From Kribbella rubisoli (GTDB lineage Bacteria > Actinomycetota > Actinomycetes > Propionibacteriales > Kribbellaceae), in NCBI RefSeq assembly GCF_004217145.1, contig NZ_SHKR01000016.1, positions 186,001 to 250,000 of the forward strand: a stretch of DNA of 64,000 bases. Direction: 5' to 3'. Both the position numbers and the translations under genes were made by a program. This document shows, piece by piece, positions 7,674 through 18,306 of this stretch; within the stretch, counting starts at the first letter, position 1, and every line of letters begins with the position of its first letter. A model generated the notes under the pieces. It ran no database searches, had not been told where the DNA came from, and saw nothing but the letters and a program-made list of their open reading frames with translations.

Positions 7674-8567
7674 ATGCGTCCGTTGGCCGGTCAAGTCGTC
7701 CTCATCACCGGAGCCTCCCGGGGGATCGGCGCCGCGGTGGCCCGGAAGTTGGCGACCGAGGGCGCGAAGCTCGCGCTGGTCGGCCTGGAGCCGGGCGAGC
7801 TGAAGCAGGTCGCGGAGGACTGCGGCCCGGACGCCGGCTGGTGGGAGGCGGACGTCTCCGACACCGACGCGCTGCGTACGGCGGTTGACGGCGTCATCGA
7901 GCGCTACGGCCGCATCGACGTCGTGATGGCGAACGCGGGAATCGCCGCGCCCGGCTTCGCCCGGAGTATGGATCCCGCGACGTGGGAGCGCGTGCTCGAG
8001 GTCGATCTGCTGGGCGTCTGGCGTACGACGCACCTCACGTTGCCGTACCTGCTGGAGAGCAAGGGGTATCTCCTGCTCGTATCGTCGCTCGCCGCGATCG
8101 TGCACATCCCGGGCCTGTCGGCGTACAACGCTGCCAAGGCGGGCGTCGAGGCGATGGGCGACACGTTGCGGCCGGAGCTGAAGCATTTGGGCGTGCGGGT
8201 CGGCGTCGCGCACATGACGTTCGTCGACACCGACATGGTCCGCGGCGCGGACGAGCACCCGGTGTTCGGGAAGGTCCGGACGGGGATGCCGCTCGCGAGC
8301 AAGACGTACCCGCTGGAGTTCGCGGTGGACAAGTTCGCCGACGGCATCAGGAAACGTTCGCGGACCGTGCACGTGCCGGGCTGGATCGGTGCGATGAAGG
8401 TCCTCCGGTGGGCCATCCCGCATTTCATCGAGCTCGGCTCGCGGTTCAGCGTCCCGAAGGCGGACGCGGCGGCGCTTGCCGACGTCCAGGCGCGCGGAGC
8501 CGAGGCGTCGTCGAGGCCGACCGGCGCCGGCGGTCTGGCCGACTCGGAGAAGGCTGCGCACAAATGA
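7674..8567 (+). CDS. Short-chain dehydrogenase/reductase (SDR)
   Basis: 297 aa classical SDR: cofactor loop TGASRGIG (residues 12-19), NAG motif after the fourth strand (MANAGIA), catalytic Ser in VSSLA, and Tyr151/Lys155 in YNAAK. The C-terminal extension past residue 250 is Arg/Lys-rich and probably membrane-associated, as in lipid-modifying SDRs. GGAGG lies 5 nt before the ATG. First gene of a run with ATGA-type stop/start overlaps, so the five products are probably made together. Substrate not determinable; the context (saccharopine-reductase-like partner, epoxide-hydrolase-like enzyme) favours a hydrophobic alcohol or ketone. Confidence 0.9.
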   Translation: MRPLAGQVVLITGASRGIGAAVARKLATEGAKLALVGLEPGELKQVAEDCGPDAGWWEADVSDTDALRTAVDGVIERYGRIDVVMANAGIAAPGFARSMDPATWERVLEVDLLGVWRTTHLTLPYLLESKGYLLLVSSLAAIVHIPGLSAYNAAKAGVEAMGDTLRPELKHLGVRVGVAHMTFVDTDMVRGADEHPVFGKVRTGMPLASKTYPLEFAVDKFADGIRKRSRTVHVPGWIGAMKVLRWAIPHFIELGSRFSVPKADAAALADVQARGAEASSRPTGAGGLADSEKAAHK

Positions 8568-9700
8568 GCCGCCAGTACGACGTCGTGCTGCTCGGCGCGA
8601 GCGGCTTCACCGGCGCGCTCACCGCGGAGTACCTGGAGAAGAACGCACCGGACCGCCTGCACTGGGCTGTTGCCGGACGCAACAAAGCCAAGCTGGAACG
8701 CTTCGGCAAGGACGTCCTGCACGCCGACGTGACCGACCCCGAGTCCTTGCGTGCGCTCGCCGAGTCGACCAAGGTCGTCGCGACAACGGTCGGGCCATAC
8801 ATCCGGTACGGCGAACCGCTCGTGGCGGCCTGCGCCGAGGCTGGGACCGATTACCTGGACCTCACCGGCGAGTCCGAGTTCACCGACCGGATGTACGTGC
8901 GCTATCACCAGCGTGCGACGGAGACCGGCGCGCGGATCATCCATGCCTGCGGGTTCGACTCGATCCCGTACGACCTCGGCGTGCAGTTCACGGTCGAGCA
9001 GCTTCCCGAGGGTGTGCCGATCCAGGTGGACGGCCTGCTCCGCGCGGGCGGTCGACCGTCGGGTGGCACGTTCCACACGGCGATCACCGCGTTCTCGCGC
9101 CCGAAGCAGCACATCGACGCTCATCGGGCCCGCAAACAGGCCGAGCCGCAGCCGGAAGGGCGGAAGGCGCGTTCGGTGGCCGGGCGGATCCACCGCCAGC
9201 AAGGCTTCTGGGCGGTGCCCTTGCCGACGATCGATCCGCAGATCGTCGGGTACTCCGCACGGCTGCTCGATCGCTACGGCCCCGACTTCCGCTACTCGCA
9301 CTACGCGGCGATGGACCGTCTCCCGATGGTTGCCGCAGGCATCGGTGGGGTCGGCCTGCTGATCGCCGGCGCGCAGATCCCGCCGGTTCGGAAGGCGATG
9401 CTGAACCGGCTGCAGCCCGGCGACGGGCCGAGCCCGGAGCGGCGGGCGCGGTCGTGGTTCAACGTCCGGTTCGTCGGCCGCGGTGGCGGCAAGCAGGTGA
9501 TCACCGAGGTCGCCGGCCGCGATCCCGGGTACGACGAGACCGCGAAGATGCTCGGCGAGAGCGCACTGTGCCTCGCACTCGACGACCTCCCGGAGACGTC
9601 GGGCCAGACCACGACGGCGGCCGCCATGGGACCTGCCCTGCGCGAGCGACTGGTGAAAGCGGGGATGACCTTTGCCACCCTCGAGGTCGACCACTACTAG
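8564..9700 (+). CDS. Saccharopine dehydrogenase-like / trans-acting enoyl reductase family protein
   Basis: 378 aa. N-terminal Rossmann fold with GASGFTG at residues 11-17, then ADVTDPESL and VVATTVGPY, and the family hallmark HACGFDSIPYDLG. This group includes mycobacterial lipid enoyl reductases (Rv2449c and Rv2953 type) and eukaryotic SCCPDH, not true lysine-pathway enzymes. A Gly-rich hydrophobic segment (GIGGVGLLIAG) in the C-terminal half may contact membrane. The ATG overlaps the SDR stop as ATGA. It probably reduces a lipid-linked double bond or aldehyde, but that is family inference. Confidence 0.85.
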   Translation: MSRQYDVVLLGASGFTGALTAEYLEKNAPDRLHWAVAGRNKAKLERFGKDVLHADVTDPESLRALAESTKVVATTVGPYIRYGEPLVAACAEAGTDYLDLTGESEFTDRMYVRYHQRATETGARIIHACGFDSIPYDLGVQFTVEQLPEGVPIQVDGLLRAGGRPSGGTFHTAITAFSRPKQHIDAHRARKQAEPQPEGRKARSVAGRIHRQQGFWAVPLPTIDPQIVGYSARLLDRYGPDFRYSHYAAMDRLPMVAAGIGGVGLLIAGAQIPPVRKAMLNRLQPGDGPSPERRARSWFNVRFVGRGGGKQVITEVAGRDPGYDETAKMLGESALCLALDDLPETSGQTTTAAAMGPALRERLVKAGMTFATLEVDHY

Positions 9701-10520
9701 TCGGGACGGCACGCGCATCGCCGTCTACGACTACGGCAACCCAGATGCACCGACTTTGATCTGCGTCCACGGCTACCCGGACAACGCGTCACTCTGGGAG
9801 CCGGTCGCCGAACGACTCGCCACCGACGTCCACGTCATCACGTACGACGTCCGCGGCGCCGGCGAGTCCGACCACCCCAGCCGCACCTCGGCGTACGCCC
9901 TGGACCGGCTCCAGGAAGACTTCGAGGCGGTCCTGGACCACGCGTCGCCCGATGAGCCAGTCCATGTCCTGGCCCACGACTGGGGCTCGATCCAGTCCTG
10001 GCAGTTCGTCACAGACGAACACCCCCGCATCGCCTCTTTCGTGTCCATCTCAGGGCCGTCGCTGGATCACGCCGGGTACTTCCTTCGTCGAGCGAACCGC
10101 GCTGCCCTGACGCAGCTCCTGCACTCCTGGTACATCTTCTACTTCCACCTCCCGTGGCTGCCGGAGCTCGCCTGGCGCAGGGGCTGGGCGCACCGCGTCT
10201 TCAACCGCCTCGAGCAGCAGGACGCCACCGAGCAGCGGTCGATCGGTGATTACGTGAACGGCATGAAGCTGTACCGCGCCAACGTCGTCCCGCGGCTCAT
10301 CCGCCCCGCACAACGCCGTACCGACGTCCCAGTGCTCGCCGTCTCACCGGACGCCGACCCGTTCGTCACCACCGCGCTGCAGACCGATATCGCACGATGG
10401 GCACCCAACCTGACAGTGACGGTGGTCAGGGGAGGGCACTGGATGCCCCGGAACGATCCCGGGCTTGTCGCGGATTTGGTGCGGAAACACACCCGCGAGG
10501 TGGCAGGCTTTGGAGCATGA
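9672..10520 (+). CDS. Alpha/beta hydrolase, epoxide hydrolase/haloalkane dehalogenase type
   Basis: 282 aa. HGYPDN oxyanion loop, then the nucleophile elbow AHDWGS with Asp103 rather than Ser, as in epoxide hydrolases and haloalkane dehalogenases; acid candidates Asp227/Asp229 (SPDADP) and His256 in GGHW. The cap helices (residues 140-200) are rich in Trp and Tyr. The start is a TTG at 9672, 29 bp inside the upstream gene; an in-frame stop just before it excludes anything further upstream. Together with the adjacent SDR it recalls mycobacterial EphD, in which an epoxide hydrolase and an SDR are fused. Confidence 0.85.
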   Translation: MPPSRSTTTSRDGTRIAVYDYGNPDAPTLICVHGYPDNASLWEPVAERLATDVHVITYDVRGAGESDHPSRTSAYALDRLQEDFEAVLDHASPDEPVHVLAHDWGSIQSWQFVTDEHPRIASFVSISGPSLDHAGYFLRRANRAALTQLLHSWYIFYFHLPWLPELAWRRGWAHRVFNRLEQQDATEQRSIGDYVNGMKLYRANVVPRLIRPAQRRTDVPVLAVSPDADPFVTTALQTDIARWAPNLTVTVVRGGHWMPRNDPGLVADLVRKHTREVAGFGA

Positions 10521-10909
10521 AGACGCTTCTCAACCTGATCTGGCTGGTGCTGGCCGGGTTCTGGCTGGCTGTCGGGTACGCGGTCGCCGGCATCATCTGC
10601 TGCGTGCTGATCGTGACGATCCCGTTCGGCATCGCGTCCTTCCGCATCGCCGGGTACACGCTGTGGCCGTTCGGCCGGACCGTGGTCGACAAGCCGAGCG
10701 CCGGCGCGGGCGCCCTGCTCGGCAACATCATCTGGATCATCTTCGCCGGCTGGTGGCTGGCGCTCGGCCACCTGACCACCGGGATCGCGCTCTGCCTGAC
10801 GATCATCGGCATCCCGCTCGGCATCGCGAACTTCAAGCTGATCCCGGTCTCGCTCCTGCCGCTGGGCAAGGAGATCGTGCCGAGCAACCAGCCGTTCGCC
10901 ACCCGGTGA
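10517..10909 (+). CDS. YccF-domain (DUF307) membrane protein
   Basis: 130 aa with two internally similar halves, each with a tryptophan-rich helix followed by a Gly-Ile-Pro helix (VTIPFGIASFRIAGY and IIGIPLGIANFKL), the signature of YccF. Predicted inner-membrane protein with four helices. ATG overlaps the hydrolase stop (ATGA). Molecular role of YccF proteins is unknown. Confidence 0.85.
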   Translation: MKTLLNLIWLVLAGFWLAVGYAVAGIICCVLIVTIPFGIASFRIAGYTLWPFGRTVVDKPSAGAGALLGNIIWIIFAGWWLALGHLTTGIALCLTIIGIPLGIANFKLIPVSLLPLGKEIVPSNQPFATR

Positions 10910-11628
10910 GGTCGCTGACGGTCCTCGGCTCCTGCGGTGCGTGGCCCGAGGCCGGACGGGCGTGCGCTGGGTTCCTGCTGGAGTACGACGGCTTCCGGGT
11001 CGTGCTCGATCTCGGGTACGCCGCCTTGCCCCGCCTGCTGGAGCACTGCCCGCAGGGTGAGGTCGATGCGGTCGTCGTGACGCACCAGCACCCGGACCAC
11101 TGCGTCGACGTCAGCGGACTGGCGCGAGTGCGCTACTACGAGGCTCCCGATGCACCGCCCGTTCCACTGCACTGCACGCCGGGGACTCTCGACGTACTGC
11201 GTGCTCTCGAGCCCAACCCCGACCCGGCCGAGGTCTTCGTAGTGCACGATCTCGCGTCGACCGACCGCATCGGGCCGTTCGATGTCCTGACTGTGGAACT
11301 ACCGCACTACAAGACGAATCTCGGCGTCCGGCTGAGCGCACCGGGTGTCACAGTCGCGTACACCGGCGACAGCGGCCCGTCGCCCGAGTTGCGGCGGCTG
11401 GCCGACGGCGCCGACCTGTTCATCTCAGATGCGACGTACCAGGGCGCGTCCACCAGCGCCTACCTGATGACGGCGGCTGAGGCGGCTCGAGGTGCGCGGG
11501 GAGCCCGGCGGTTGTTGCTGACGCACTTCTGGCCGGGGTCCGATCGCGCTGTCTCGGTGCGTGAGGCGCAGGCTGAGTTCGACGGCGAGGTCGTTGCTGC
11601 CGACGAGGGGCTCGTCCTCAGCTTTTGA
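10906..11628 (+). CDS. Metallo-beta-lactamase-fold hydrolase (RNase Z-like)
   Basis: 240 aa. The zinc ligand motif is HQHPDH (H60, H62, D64, H65); later ligands are Asp in YTGDSG and His in LTHFWPG. The closest family pattern is the RNase Z/PhnP-like group annotated as MBL-fold hydrolases in actinobacteria, but the tRNA-specific exosite is absent. GTG overlaps the yccF stop (GTGA). Last gene of the operon; it overlaps the convergent hemerythrin gene by 11 bp. Confidence 0.85.
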   Translation: MRSLTVLGSCGAWPEAGRACAGFLLEYDGFRVVLDLGYAALPRLLEHCPQGEVDAVVVTHQHPDHCVDVSGLARVRYYEAPDAPPVPLHCTPGTLDVLRALEPNPDPAEVFVVHDLASTDRIGPFDVLTVELPHYKTNLGVRLSAPGVTVAYTGDSGPSPELRRLADGADLFISDATYQGASTSAYLMTAAEAARGARGARRLLLTHFWPGSDRAVSVREAQAEFDGEVVAADEGLVLSF

Positions 11629-12124
11629 CGATCTTGCGGACGTTCGCGATATTGCCGCAGTCCTCGGCGATCAGCCGTGCCCGTTCCTCCGCGAACGTGT
11701 CGCCGAGGTTCCGGCGTACCTGGTCGGAGATGTCGGTGCGGGCGGGGTTGAGGACGTCGCGTTCTTCCTCGTCGAGGTGATGTGTGAGCGCCTCGGACAG
11801 CTCGTGCAGCTTCGAGCTGAACTCCTCACTGCCGGTGTCCTCGACCTCCATCAACTCGAGCAGCGCCTCGTTGCCCTCGTCGTGCTCGTGCTCGGAGTGC
11901 TCGACCTCCTCGGCATCGATCGCGTCCTTGCGCCGCAGCATGGGATAGACCTTCGACTCCTCGGCCTCGGCGTGGGCGATCAGGACCGTGGCCAGGTCGG
12001 CGAGCACTGCCTCGCGGTCGCTCCGGACGTCGCGCAGTTCACGCAGCGCCTCTTCGAACCACCGGTGATCGGCAAGGATGATCTCGACCACGTCGCCACC
12101 CGCCGCCGGAAGAATCTTCGGCAT
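11618..12124 (-). CDS. Hemerythrin HHE cation-binding domain protein
   Basis: 168 aa, all-helical and acidic. Two HHE half-motifs: ILADHRWFEEAL and LIAHAEAEESKVYP in the first half, VEHSEHEHDEGNEALLE and LTHHLDEEERDVLNP in the second, giving the His/Glu set that binds a non-heme diiron centre. Such stand-alone proteins are linked to oxygen, NO or peroxide sensing and iron repair. The ATG at 12124 is chosen because GAGGAGA lies 7 nt upstream; the longer open frame upstream runs through the divergent DDAH gene. Confidence 0.9.
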   Translation of the reverse strand: MPKILPAAGGDVVEIILADHRWFEEALRELRDVRSDREAVLADLATVLIAHAEAEESKVYPMLRRKDAIDAEEVEHSEHEHDEGNEALLELMEVEDTGSEEFSSKLHELSEALTHHLDEEERDVLNPARTDISDQVRRNLGDTFAEERARLIAEDCGNIANVRKIVKS

Positions 12125-12175
12125 CCCGTTGTCTCCTCTCTCGGATGCCTCCTGGTACCCGGATAGCCTGCGGAC

Positions 12176-12937
12176 ATGCCGACAGCCCTCATCCGCCGTC
12201 CGAGCCCGCGCCTCGCCGAAGGCCTGGTCACCCACATCGAACGCGCGCCTGTCGACATCGGCCTCGCCTCGACGCAGTGGCAGCAGTACGTCGACGCGCT
12301 GCACCGCACCGGCTGGTCCACGGTCGAGGTGCCGCCGATCGAGGAGTGCCCGGACAGCGTCTTCGTCGAGGACACGATGGTCGTGTACGGCGACCTTGCG
12401 GTGATCGCCCGAGCCGGCGCGAACGAGCGACGAGCGGAGGCCGCGGCGGCCGAGGAGACCGTTGCCGCGCAGGGCTACGAGATCCGCCGCATCACCGATC
12501 CCGGCACGCTCGACGGCGGCGACGTACTGAAGATCGGCGCGACGATCTACGTCGGACAGGGCGGACGGACGAACGCAGCGGGGATCGAGCAACTGCGCGA
12601 GGCGTTGGCTCCACTCGGTGCCGACGTGCGCGCGGTGCCGGTGCAGAAGGTGCTGCATCTGAAGTCGGCTGTCACGGCGTTGCCTGACGGGACAGTGATC
12701 GGGTACGAGCCGCTCGTCGACGATCCGTCGGCGTTCGACAGCTTCCGGTCCGTTCCCGAGGAGGCCGGCGCACACGTCGTACTGCTGGGGGAGGACCGGC
12801 TGTTGATGGCGGCGTCGGCGCCGAGGTCCGCGGAGTTGTTCGCGGAACTCGGCTACACGCCGGTTGTCGTGGACATCAGCGAGTTCGAGAAGCTCGAAGG
12901 ATGCGTCACATGCTTGTCGGTGCGGCTTCGCCGGTGA
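12176..12937 (+). CDS. Dimethylargininase (DDAH)
   Basis: 253 aa guanidino-modifying enzyme: hydrolyses dimethylarginine to citrulline and dimethylamine. Substrate and catalytic signatures are in place: CPDSVFVEDT, DGGDVLKIG, His161 in LHLKSAV, and nucleophile Cys246 in VTCLSVRL near the C-terminus, as in mammalian and Pseudomonas enzymes. Start ATG with TAGCCT ending 6 nt before it (leaderless); the hemerythrin gene is divergent with a 51-bp gap. The last 32 bp overlap the convergent TPR gene. Confidence 0.92.
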   Translation: MPTALIRRPSPRLAEGLVTHIERAPVDIGLASTQWQQYVDALHRTGWSTVEVPPIEECPDSVFVEDTMVVYGDLAVIARAGANERRAEAAAAEETVAAQGYEIRRITDPGTLDGGDVLKIGATIYVGQGGRTNAAGIEQLREALAPLGADVRAVPVQKVLHLKSAVTALPDGTVIGYEPLVDDPSAFDSFRSVPEEAGAHVVLLGEDRLLMAASAPRSAELFAELGYTPVVVDISEFEKLEGCVTCLSVRLRR

Positions 12938-13833
12938 GCACCTCGCGTGCCGCCGCGGCGAGTTGCACCTCACGCTTCTTCCCGCGCCCGTCGGCGATCT
13001 CGCACGCATCCACCAGCGCCGCGCGATAGACCACAGTGTCGGGATGCCCCGGAGCCGCGTCGCGAACCACTTGGGTCAGCGCTTCGAGTGCCTCCGAGAT
13101 GTCGCCGCACGCGAGCAACGCCCGCCCCAATGCGGCCCGATCGCGCACCAGTTGCGGATCCCCGGCCAGCAGGCCGGCCTCGTCGGCGGCGACGATGTCC
13201 GCGAGCAGCTGAGCCTCGGACCGCGGCCCGCCGACCATCAGCCGTGCACCGGTCGTTGCCTCGGTCGCCGCCCGGGTCAGCTCGTGATGCGGCCCGAACA
13301 CCTCCGTCAACTGTGGCGTCACCAGCTCGAACCACGCGATCGCGCGCCCGTAGTTCGCGGTCGCCAGCAAGCCCTGCGCCACCCGCAGCCGGACCCGCAA
13401 CGTGGCCGGGTCGTCGGCCGCGAGCACCTTTTCCCGCTCGGTCAGCGCCGACTGGTAGAACGGCAACGCTTGTCCCGGCTCGTCCTGCTCCCAGTACGCC
13501 TCGGCCTGCTTGTAGCCGGAGTCCGCCTCGAGCTCCGGATAGGTCGCGATCGCCGACACCGGCTCCTGCCGTACGACGGTCTGCAGCGGCCGGGTGACCA
13601 CCTTGCGTCCGACGTACGTGCGGCCGCCGGTCGGGATGATCCGGAACTTGCCGACCTTCGACACCGGCAGCCACAGGACCGTGTTGTAGAGCGTCCGCAC
13701 CGACGATCCGCAGTTCTCGCACACGTCGCGGTGGCCGTAGAACCGGCTGCCCATCGGGCCGGCCGTCCCGGCTGCCCACGCCTCCGACGCCGCCGTACAC
13801 GGCGCACAGAACGGGTAGACCCCCCGCCGTTCC

Positions 13834-13841
<8 letters not shown>
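12906..13841 (-). CDS. Tetratricopeptide-repeat protein with N-terminal zinc site
   Basis: 311 aa. N-terminal FCAPC and CENC pairs look like a four-Cys zinc site, followed by a beta segment (VLWLPVSKVGKFRIIP) and then paired helices typical of TPRs (residues 120-290: YKQAEAYWEQDEPGQALPFY, LRVAQGLLATANYGRAIAWF, RAALGRALLACGDISEALEA). Probably a cytosolic scaffold. It begins at the dinB stop; ATG 13841 overlaps dinB by a few bases, and ATG 13850 is an alternative. The pair is likely cotranscribed, but a shared function is only suggested by that. Confidence 0.75.
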
Positions 13842-15189
<1,348 letters not shown>

Positions 15190-15226
15190 CTGTCCAGTGT
15201 CCCTGCTGTGACCGACAATTCCGGTT

Positions 15227-15988
15227 ATGACGTTTCCCGAGCAGTGGGACGACGGCACCGATCCGTCCACTCCCGCCCACCAGGTCCATTGGTACGACGA
15301 CCGTACGGCGATCATCCGCCAGGCGCTGCACACCAACTTCGAAGGCCCGTTCCTGTACCTCCTGCTCGGCGACGAACGAGCCTTCCTCCTCGACACCGGC
15401 ACCGGCCACGCGCCGCTGCGTCCGTTGATCGAGGAGCTCGCGGGGGAGCGGCAGCTCGTCGTCGCCCACACCCACAGCCACGGCGACCACGTCGGCGGCG
15501 ACGGCGAGTTCGACGAGGTCGTCGGGAAGACGGCCGACGAGGTCGCGCAGTACTTCGGGTTCGCGGACTGGCCGGACGGTGTCGTGCAGTTCGACCTCGG
15601 CGGACGGGTGCTCGACATCGTCCCGATCCCGGGGCACCACGCGTCCCACATCGCGACGTACGACCGGAACACGCGGCTGCTGTTCAGCGGCGACTCGCTC
15701 TACCCGGGCCGGCTCTACGTGTTCGACTGGCCCGCGTTCCGGGCGAGCATCGCGCGGCTGGCGGAGTTCGTTGCTGACGGCAATCCGGTCGAGCTGGTGC
15801 TGGGCGCGCACATCGAGCTGACGAAGGAGCCCGGGCGCGACTACGAGATGGGCGCCGACAAGCATCCCGACGAGCACGAACTGCAGCTGCAGCCCGCCGT
15901 ACTGACCGAGCTTGCTGAGGTGCTGGCGGAGGCAGGAGATGAGCCTGTCCGGATCGAGCGGAAGGATTTCATCGTCTATCCGGTGTGA
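15227..15988 (+). CDS. MBL-fold metallo-hydrolase (glyoxalase II-like)
   Basis: 253 aa with zinc motif HSHGDH (H83, H85, D87, H88), further ligands in PGHHASH and SGDSLY. No signal peptide. The LDTGTG strand before the motif and the PGHHA segment match the broad glyoxalase II/lactonase group; substrate unknown. A GACAAT box ends 7 nt before the ATG, suggesting a leaderless transcript divergent from dinB. Confidence 0.85.
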   Translation: MTFPEQWDDGTDPSTPAHQVHWYDDRTAIIRQALHTNFEGPFLYLLLGDERAFLLDTGTGHAPLRPLIEELAGERQLVVAHTHSHGDHVGGDGEFDEVVGKTADEVAQYFGFADWPDGVVQFDLGGRVLDIVPIPGHHASHIATYDRNTRLLFSGDSLYPGRLYVFDWPAFRASIARLAEFVADGNPVELVLGAHIELTKEPGRDYEMGADKHPDEHELQLQPAVLTELAEVLAEAGDEPVRIERKDFIVYPV

Positions 15989-16052
15989 TTCACCAGGCGG
16001 CGGGTGGGCACTTCAGGCACACTGAGCGAAGGAGCCACCAGGGGAGGCGCTG

Positions 16053-17531
16053 ATGGGTGAGGAAGTCGACCGGGTCGAGTTCACCCGGGCGGACCGGACC
16101 GCGTTCCGGGGTCAGGTCCATCGCAATCTGGACGCCTTCGCGCGGATGCTGCGCGAAGCCCGGTTCGCGCCCGAGCGGCCGATGACCGGGATCGAGATCG
16201 AGCTGAACCTGGTCGACGAGAAGTGCGACCCGGCGTTCAGGAACACCGAGGTGCTGAGCGCGATCGAGGACGACGCGTTCCAGACCGAGCTCGGCCAGTT
16301 CAACATCGAGATCAACGTGCCGCCCGGGCAGATCGACGGACTCGGTCTGGACACGATGGAAGCGAGCATCCGGGACAGCCTGAACGCCGCCGAGGACAAG
16401 GCTGCCCGGACCGGCTCGTCGATGGTCGTCGTCGGTATCCTGCCGACATTGCTGACCGAGCACATCCGCCGCGACGCGCTCAGCACGAATCCGCGGTACG
16501 CATTGCTCAACGATCAGATCTTCGCGGCCCGCGGCGAGGACGTGCAGATCTCGATCGACGGCGTCGAGCGCCTGCAGGTCACCGCGGACAGCATCGTCCC
16601 CGAGGCCGCGTGTACGTCGACGCAGTTCCACCTGCAGGTGACGCCGGAGGCCTTCCCGAGGTACTGGAACGCCGCGCAGGCGATCTCCGGCGTACAACTC
16701 GCCGTCGGCGCGAACTCGCCGTTCCTGTTCGGCAAGGAGTTGCTGCGCGAGACCCGGATCGCGTTGTTCGAGCAGGCCGCCGACACGCGCACGCACGAGC
16801 TGAAGACCCAGGGCGTCCGGCCGCGGGTCTGGTTCGGTGAACGCTGGATCACCTCGATCTTCGACCTGTTCGAGGAGAACTCGCGCTACTACCCGGCCTT
16901 GCTGCCGGTGACGTCCGACGAGGATCCGATCGAAGTTCTCGACCGCGGCGACACCCCGGCGCTTTCGGAGTTGCGGCTGCACAACGGGACGATCTATCGC
17001 TGGAACCGCCCGGTGTACGACGTTGTCCGGGAGAAGCCGCATCTGCGCGTCGAGAATCGTGTCCTGCCGGCCGGCCCGACGGTCGTCGACACGATCGCCA
17101 ACGGCGCGTTCTACTTCGGTCTGGTCCGTGCGCTCGCCGACGACGAACGGCCGATCTGGTCGCAGATGTCGTTCAGCGCGGCCGAGGAGAACTTCCACAA
17201 CGCCGCCCGCAACGGGATCGACGCGGAGGTGTTCTGGCCGGGCGTCGGTACGGCGCGTGCGACCGAGCTCGTGCTCAGACGCCTTCTGCCGTTGGCGGTT
17301 CGCGGTCTGGACGCCTGGGGTGTCGACGTGGCGGTCAGGGATCGATTGCTCGGCATCATCGAGCAGCGGTGCCTCACCGGCCGCAACGGAGCGTCATGGC
17401 AGGCCGATGAGTTCCATCGCCTGTATACAAAGGGGTCGCACGGTCGCAAGGACGCGTTGCGCGGGATGCTCCGCCGGTACCGCGACCACATGCACGAGAA
17501 CACGCCGGTGCACGAATGGCCGGTGGACTGA
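16053..17531 (+). CDS. Glutamate-cysteine ligase family (GCS2-type) protein
   Basis: 492 aa ATP-grasp-like carboxylate-amine ligase of the GCS2 family. The opening strands with Glu ligands (MTGIEIELNLVD, GQFNIEINVPP) and the VENRVLPAGPT stretch match the metal- and glutamate-binding core. This long actinobacterial subgroup is routinely labelled glutamate-cysteine ligase, yet actinobacteria use mycothiol, so the amine acceptor may not be cysteine. RBS AGGGGAGG lies before the ATG at 16053. Preceded by the MBL gene with a 64-bp gap; possible cotranscription. Confidence 0.8.
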   Translation: MGEEVDRVEFTRADRTAFRGQVHRNLDAFARMLREARFAPERPMTGIEIELNLVDEKCDPAFRNTEVLSAIEDDAFQTELGQFNIEINVPPGQIDGLGLDTMEASIRDSLNAAEDKAARTGSSMVVVGILPTLLTEHIRRDALSTNPRYALLNDQIFAARGEDVQISIDGVERLQVTADSIVPEAACTSTQFHLQVTPEAFPRYWNAAQAISGVQLAVGANSPFLFGKELLRETRIALFEQAADTRTHELKTQGVRPRVWFGERWITSIFDLFEENSRYYPALLPVTSDEDPIEVLDRGDTPALSELRLHNGTIYRWNRPVYDVVREKPHLRVENRVLPAGPTVVDTIANGAFYFGLVRALADDERPIWSQMSFSAAEENFHNAARNGIDAEVFWPGVGTARATELVLRRLLPLAVRGLDAWGVDVAVRDRLLGIIEQRCLTGRNGASWQADEFHRLYTKGSHGRKDALRGMLRRYRDHMHENTPVHEWPVD

Positions 17532-17876
17532 ACCGGTTCGGGCCCGCGATCCACACAGGACAACGTAGGACAGGGATTGACGGAACCCCGGTCCTTCTGA
17601 CGGAACCCGTTCGATCTTGCCCAGGGCAACGGGGTGGGCCGGTTGATGGACGAGTTCGATAACGACCCGGACTACAGGGGTGGCGCGTTGGGTGACAGCC
17701 CTGCAAAGGTGTGGCCACCGGAAGGTTAGGCGGGCCCGCCGCGGGTAGTACTCGGGCACCGGCAGCCCTCCGTCACCGCCGCGACACAACAGGTGCAAAT
17801 GCAGCGGATGCCGACCGCGGTCGGGAGCAGTATCGTTCGAGACGGGTCGACACACACCCGGAGGTGAGGCAGGGCG
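17532..17876. other. 345-bp intergenic region before the universal stress gene
   Basis: No coding frame supported. It holds a direct repeat TGACGGAACCC at 17578-17588 and 17598-17608 (20-bp period), an odd perfect palindrome TTGCCC-A-GGGCAA (17617-17629), and a 12-bp palindrome GGCGGGCCCGCC (17729-17740). A purine-rich stretch with GGAGGTGAGG leads into the start at 17877. The hairpins may terminate the GCS2 transcript or belong to an untranslated leader. Confidence 0.5.
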
Positions 17877-18305
17877 ATGACGACCATCGTCGTGGGTTAT
17901 GTGCCGAAGGCGGAAGGCCGTGCGGCGCTTCGGCGAGCAGCGGAGGAAGCGACGCTGCGCGACGCGAAGTTGGTGGTGGTGAACTCGCACCGGGGCGGAC
18001 GCAGCTTCGACAGCGACGAAGCTGCGGCGAGTGATGCCGCTTTGACGGAAGTACGGGAGCAGCTCGATTCCACCGGCGTGCCTTACGAGGTGCGGCAGCT
18101 GGTGCGTGGCCTGGACCCGGCGGAGGACCTGGTGGCCGTCGCCGAGCAGGTGCATGCGGAGTTCATCGTGATCGGGCTGCGGCGCCGTTCACCGGTCGGC
18201 AAGCTCATCCTCGGCAGCAACGCGCAGCGGGTGCTGCTCGATGCTCCGTGTCCGGTGCTCGCCGTCAAGGCCGAGCCTGAGTTGTCTGAGGGGGAGGAGG
18301 ACTGA
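17877..18305 (+). CDS. Universal stress protein (UspA domain)
   Basis: 142 aa single Usp domain. Opens with the beta-1 strand TTIVVGYV and ends with the nucleotide-binding pattern GLRRRSPVGKLILGSNAQRVL (G2xG9xG[S/N] type), so it probably binds ATP. GGAGGTGAGG lies upstream. The next gene, a DNA glycosylase-like protein, starts 2 bp after the stop, so the two are almost certainly one mRNA, linking a stress protein to base repair. Confidence 0.9.
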   Translation: MTTIVVGYVPKAEGRAALRRAAEEATLRDAKLVVVNSHRGGRSFDSDEAAASDAALTEVREQLDSTGVPYEVRQLVRGLDPAEDLVAVAEQVHAEFIVIGLRRRSPVGKLILGSNAQRVLLDAPCPVLAVKAEPELSEGEED

Positions 18306-18306
18306 G

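Noticed and set aside
16053..17531. Naming the GCS2 protein gshA or egtA
   Set aside because: No gshB or ergothioneine genes beside it and the subgroup's substrate is unproved; left without a symbol.
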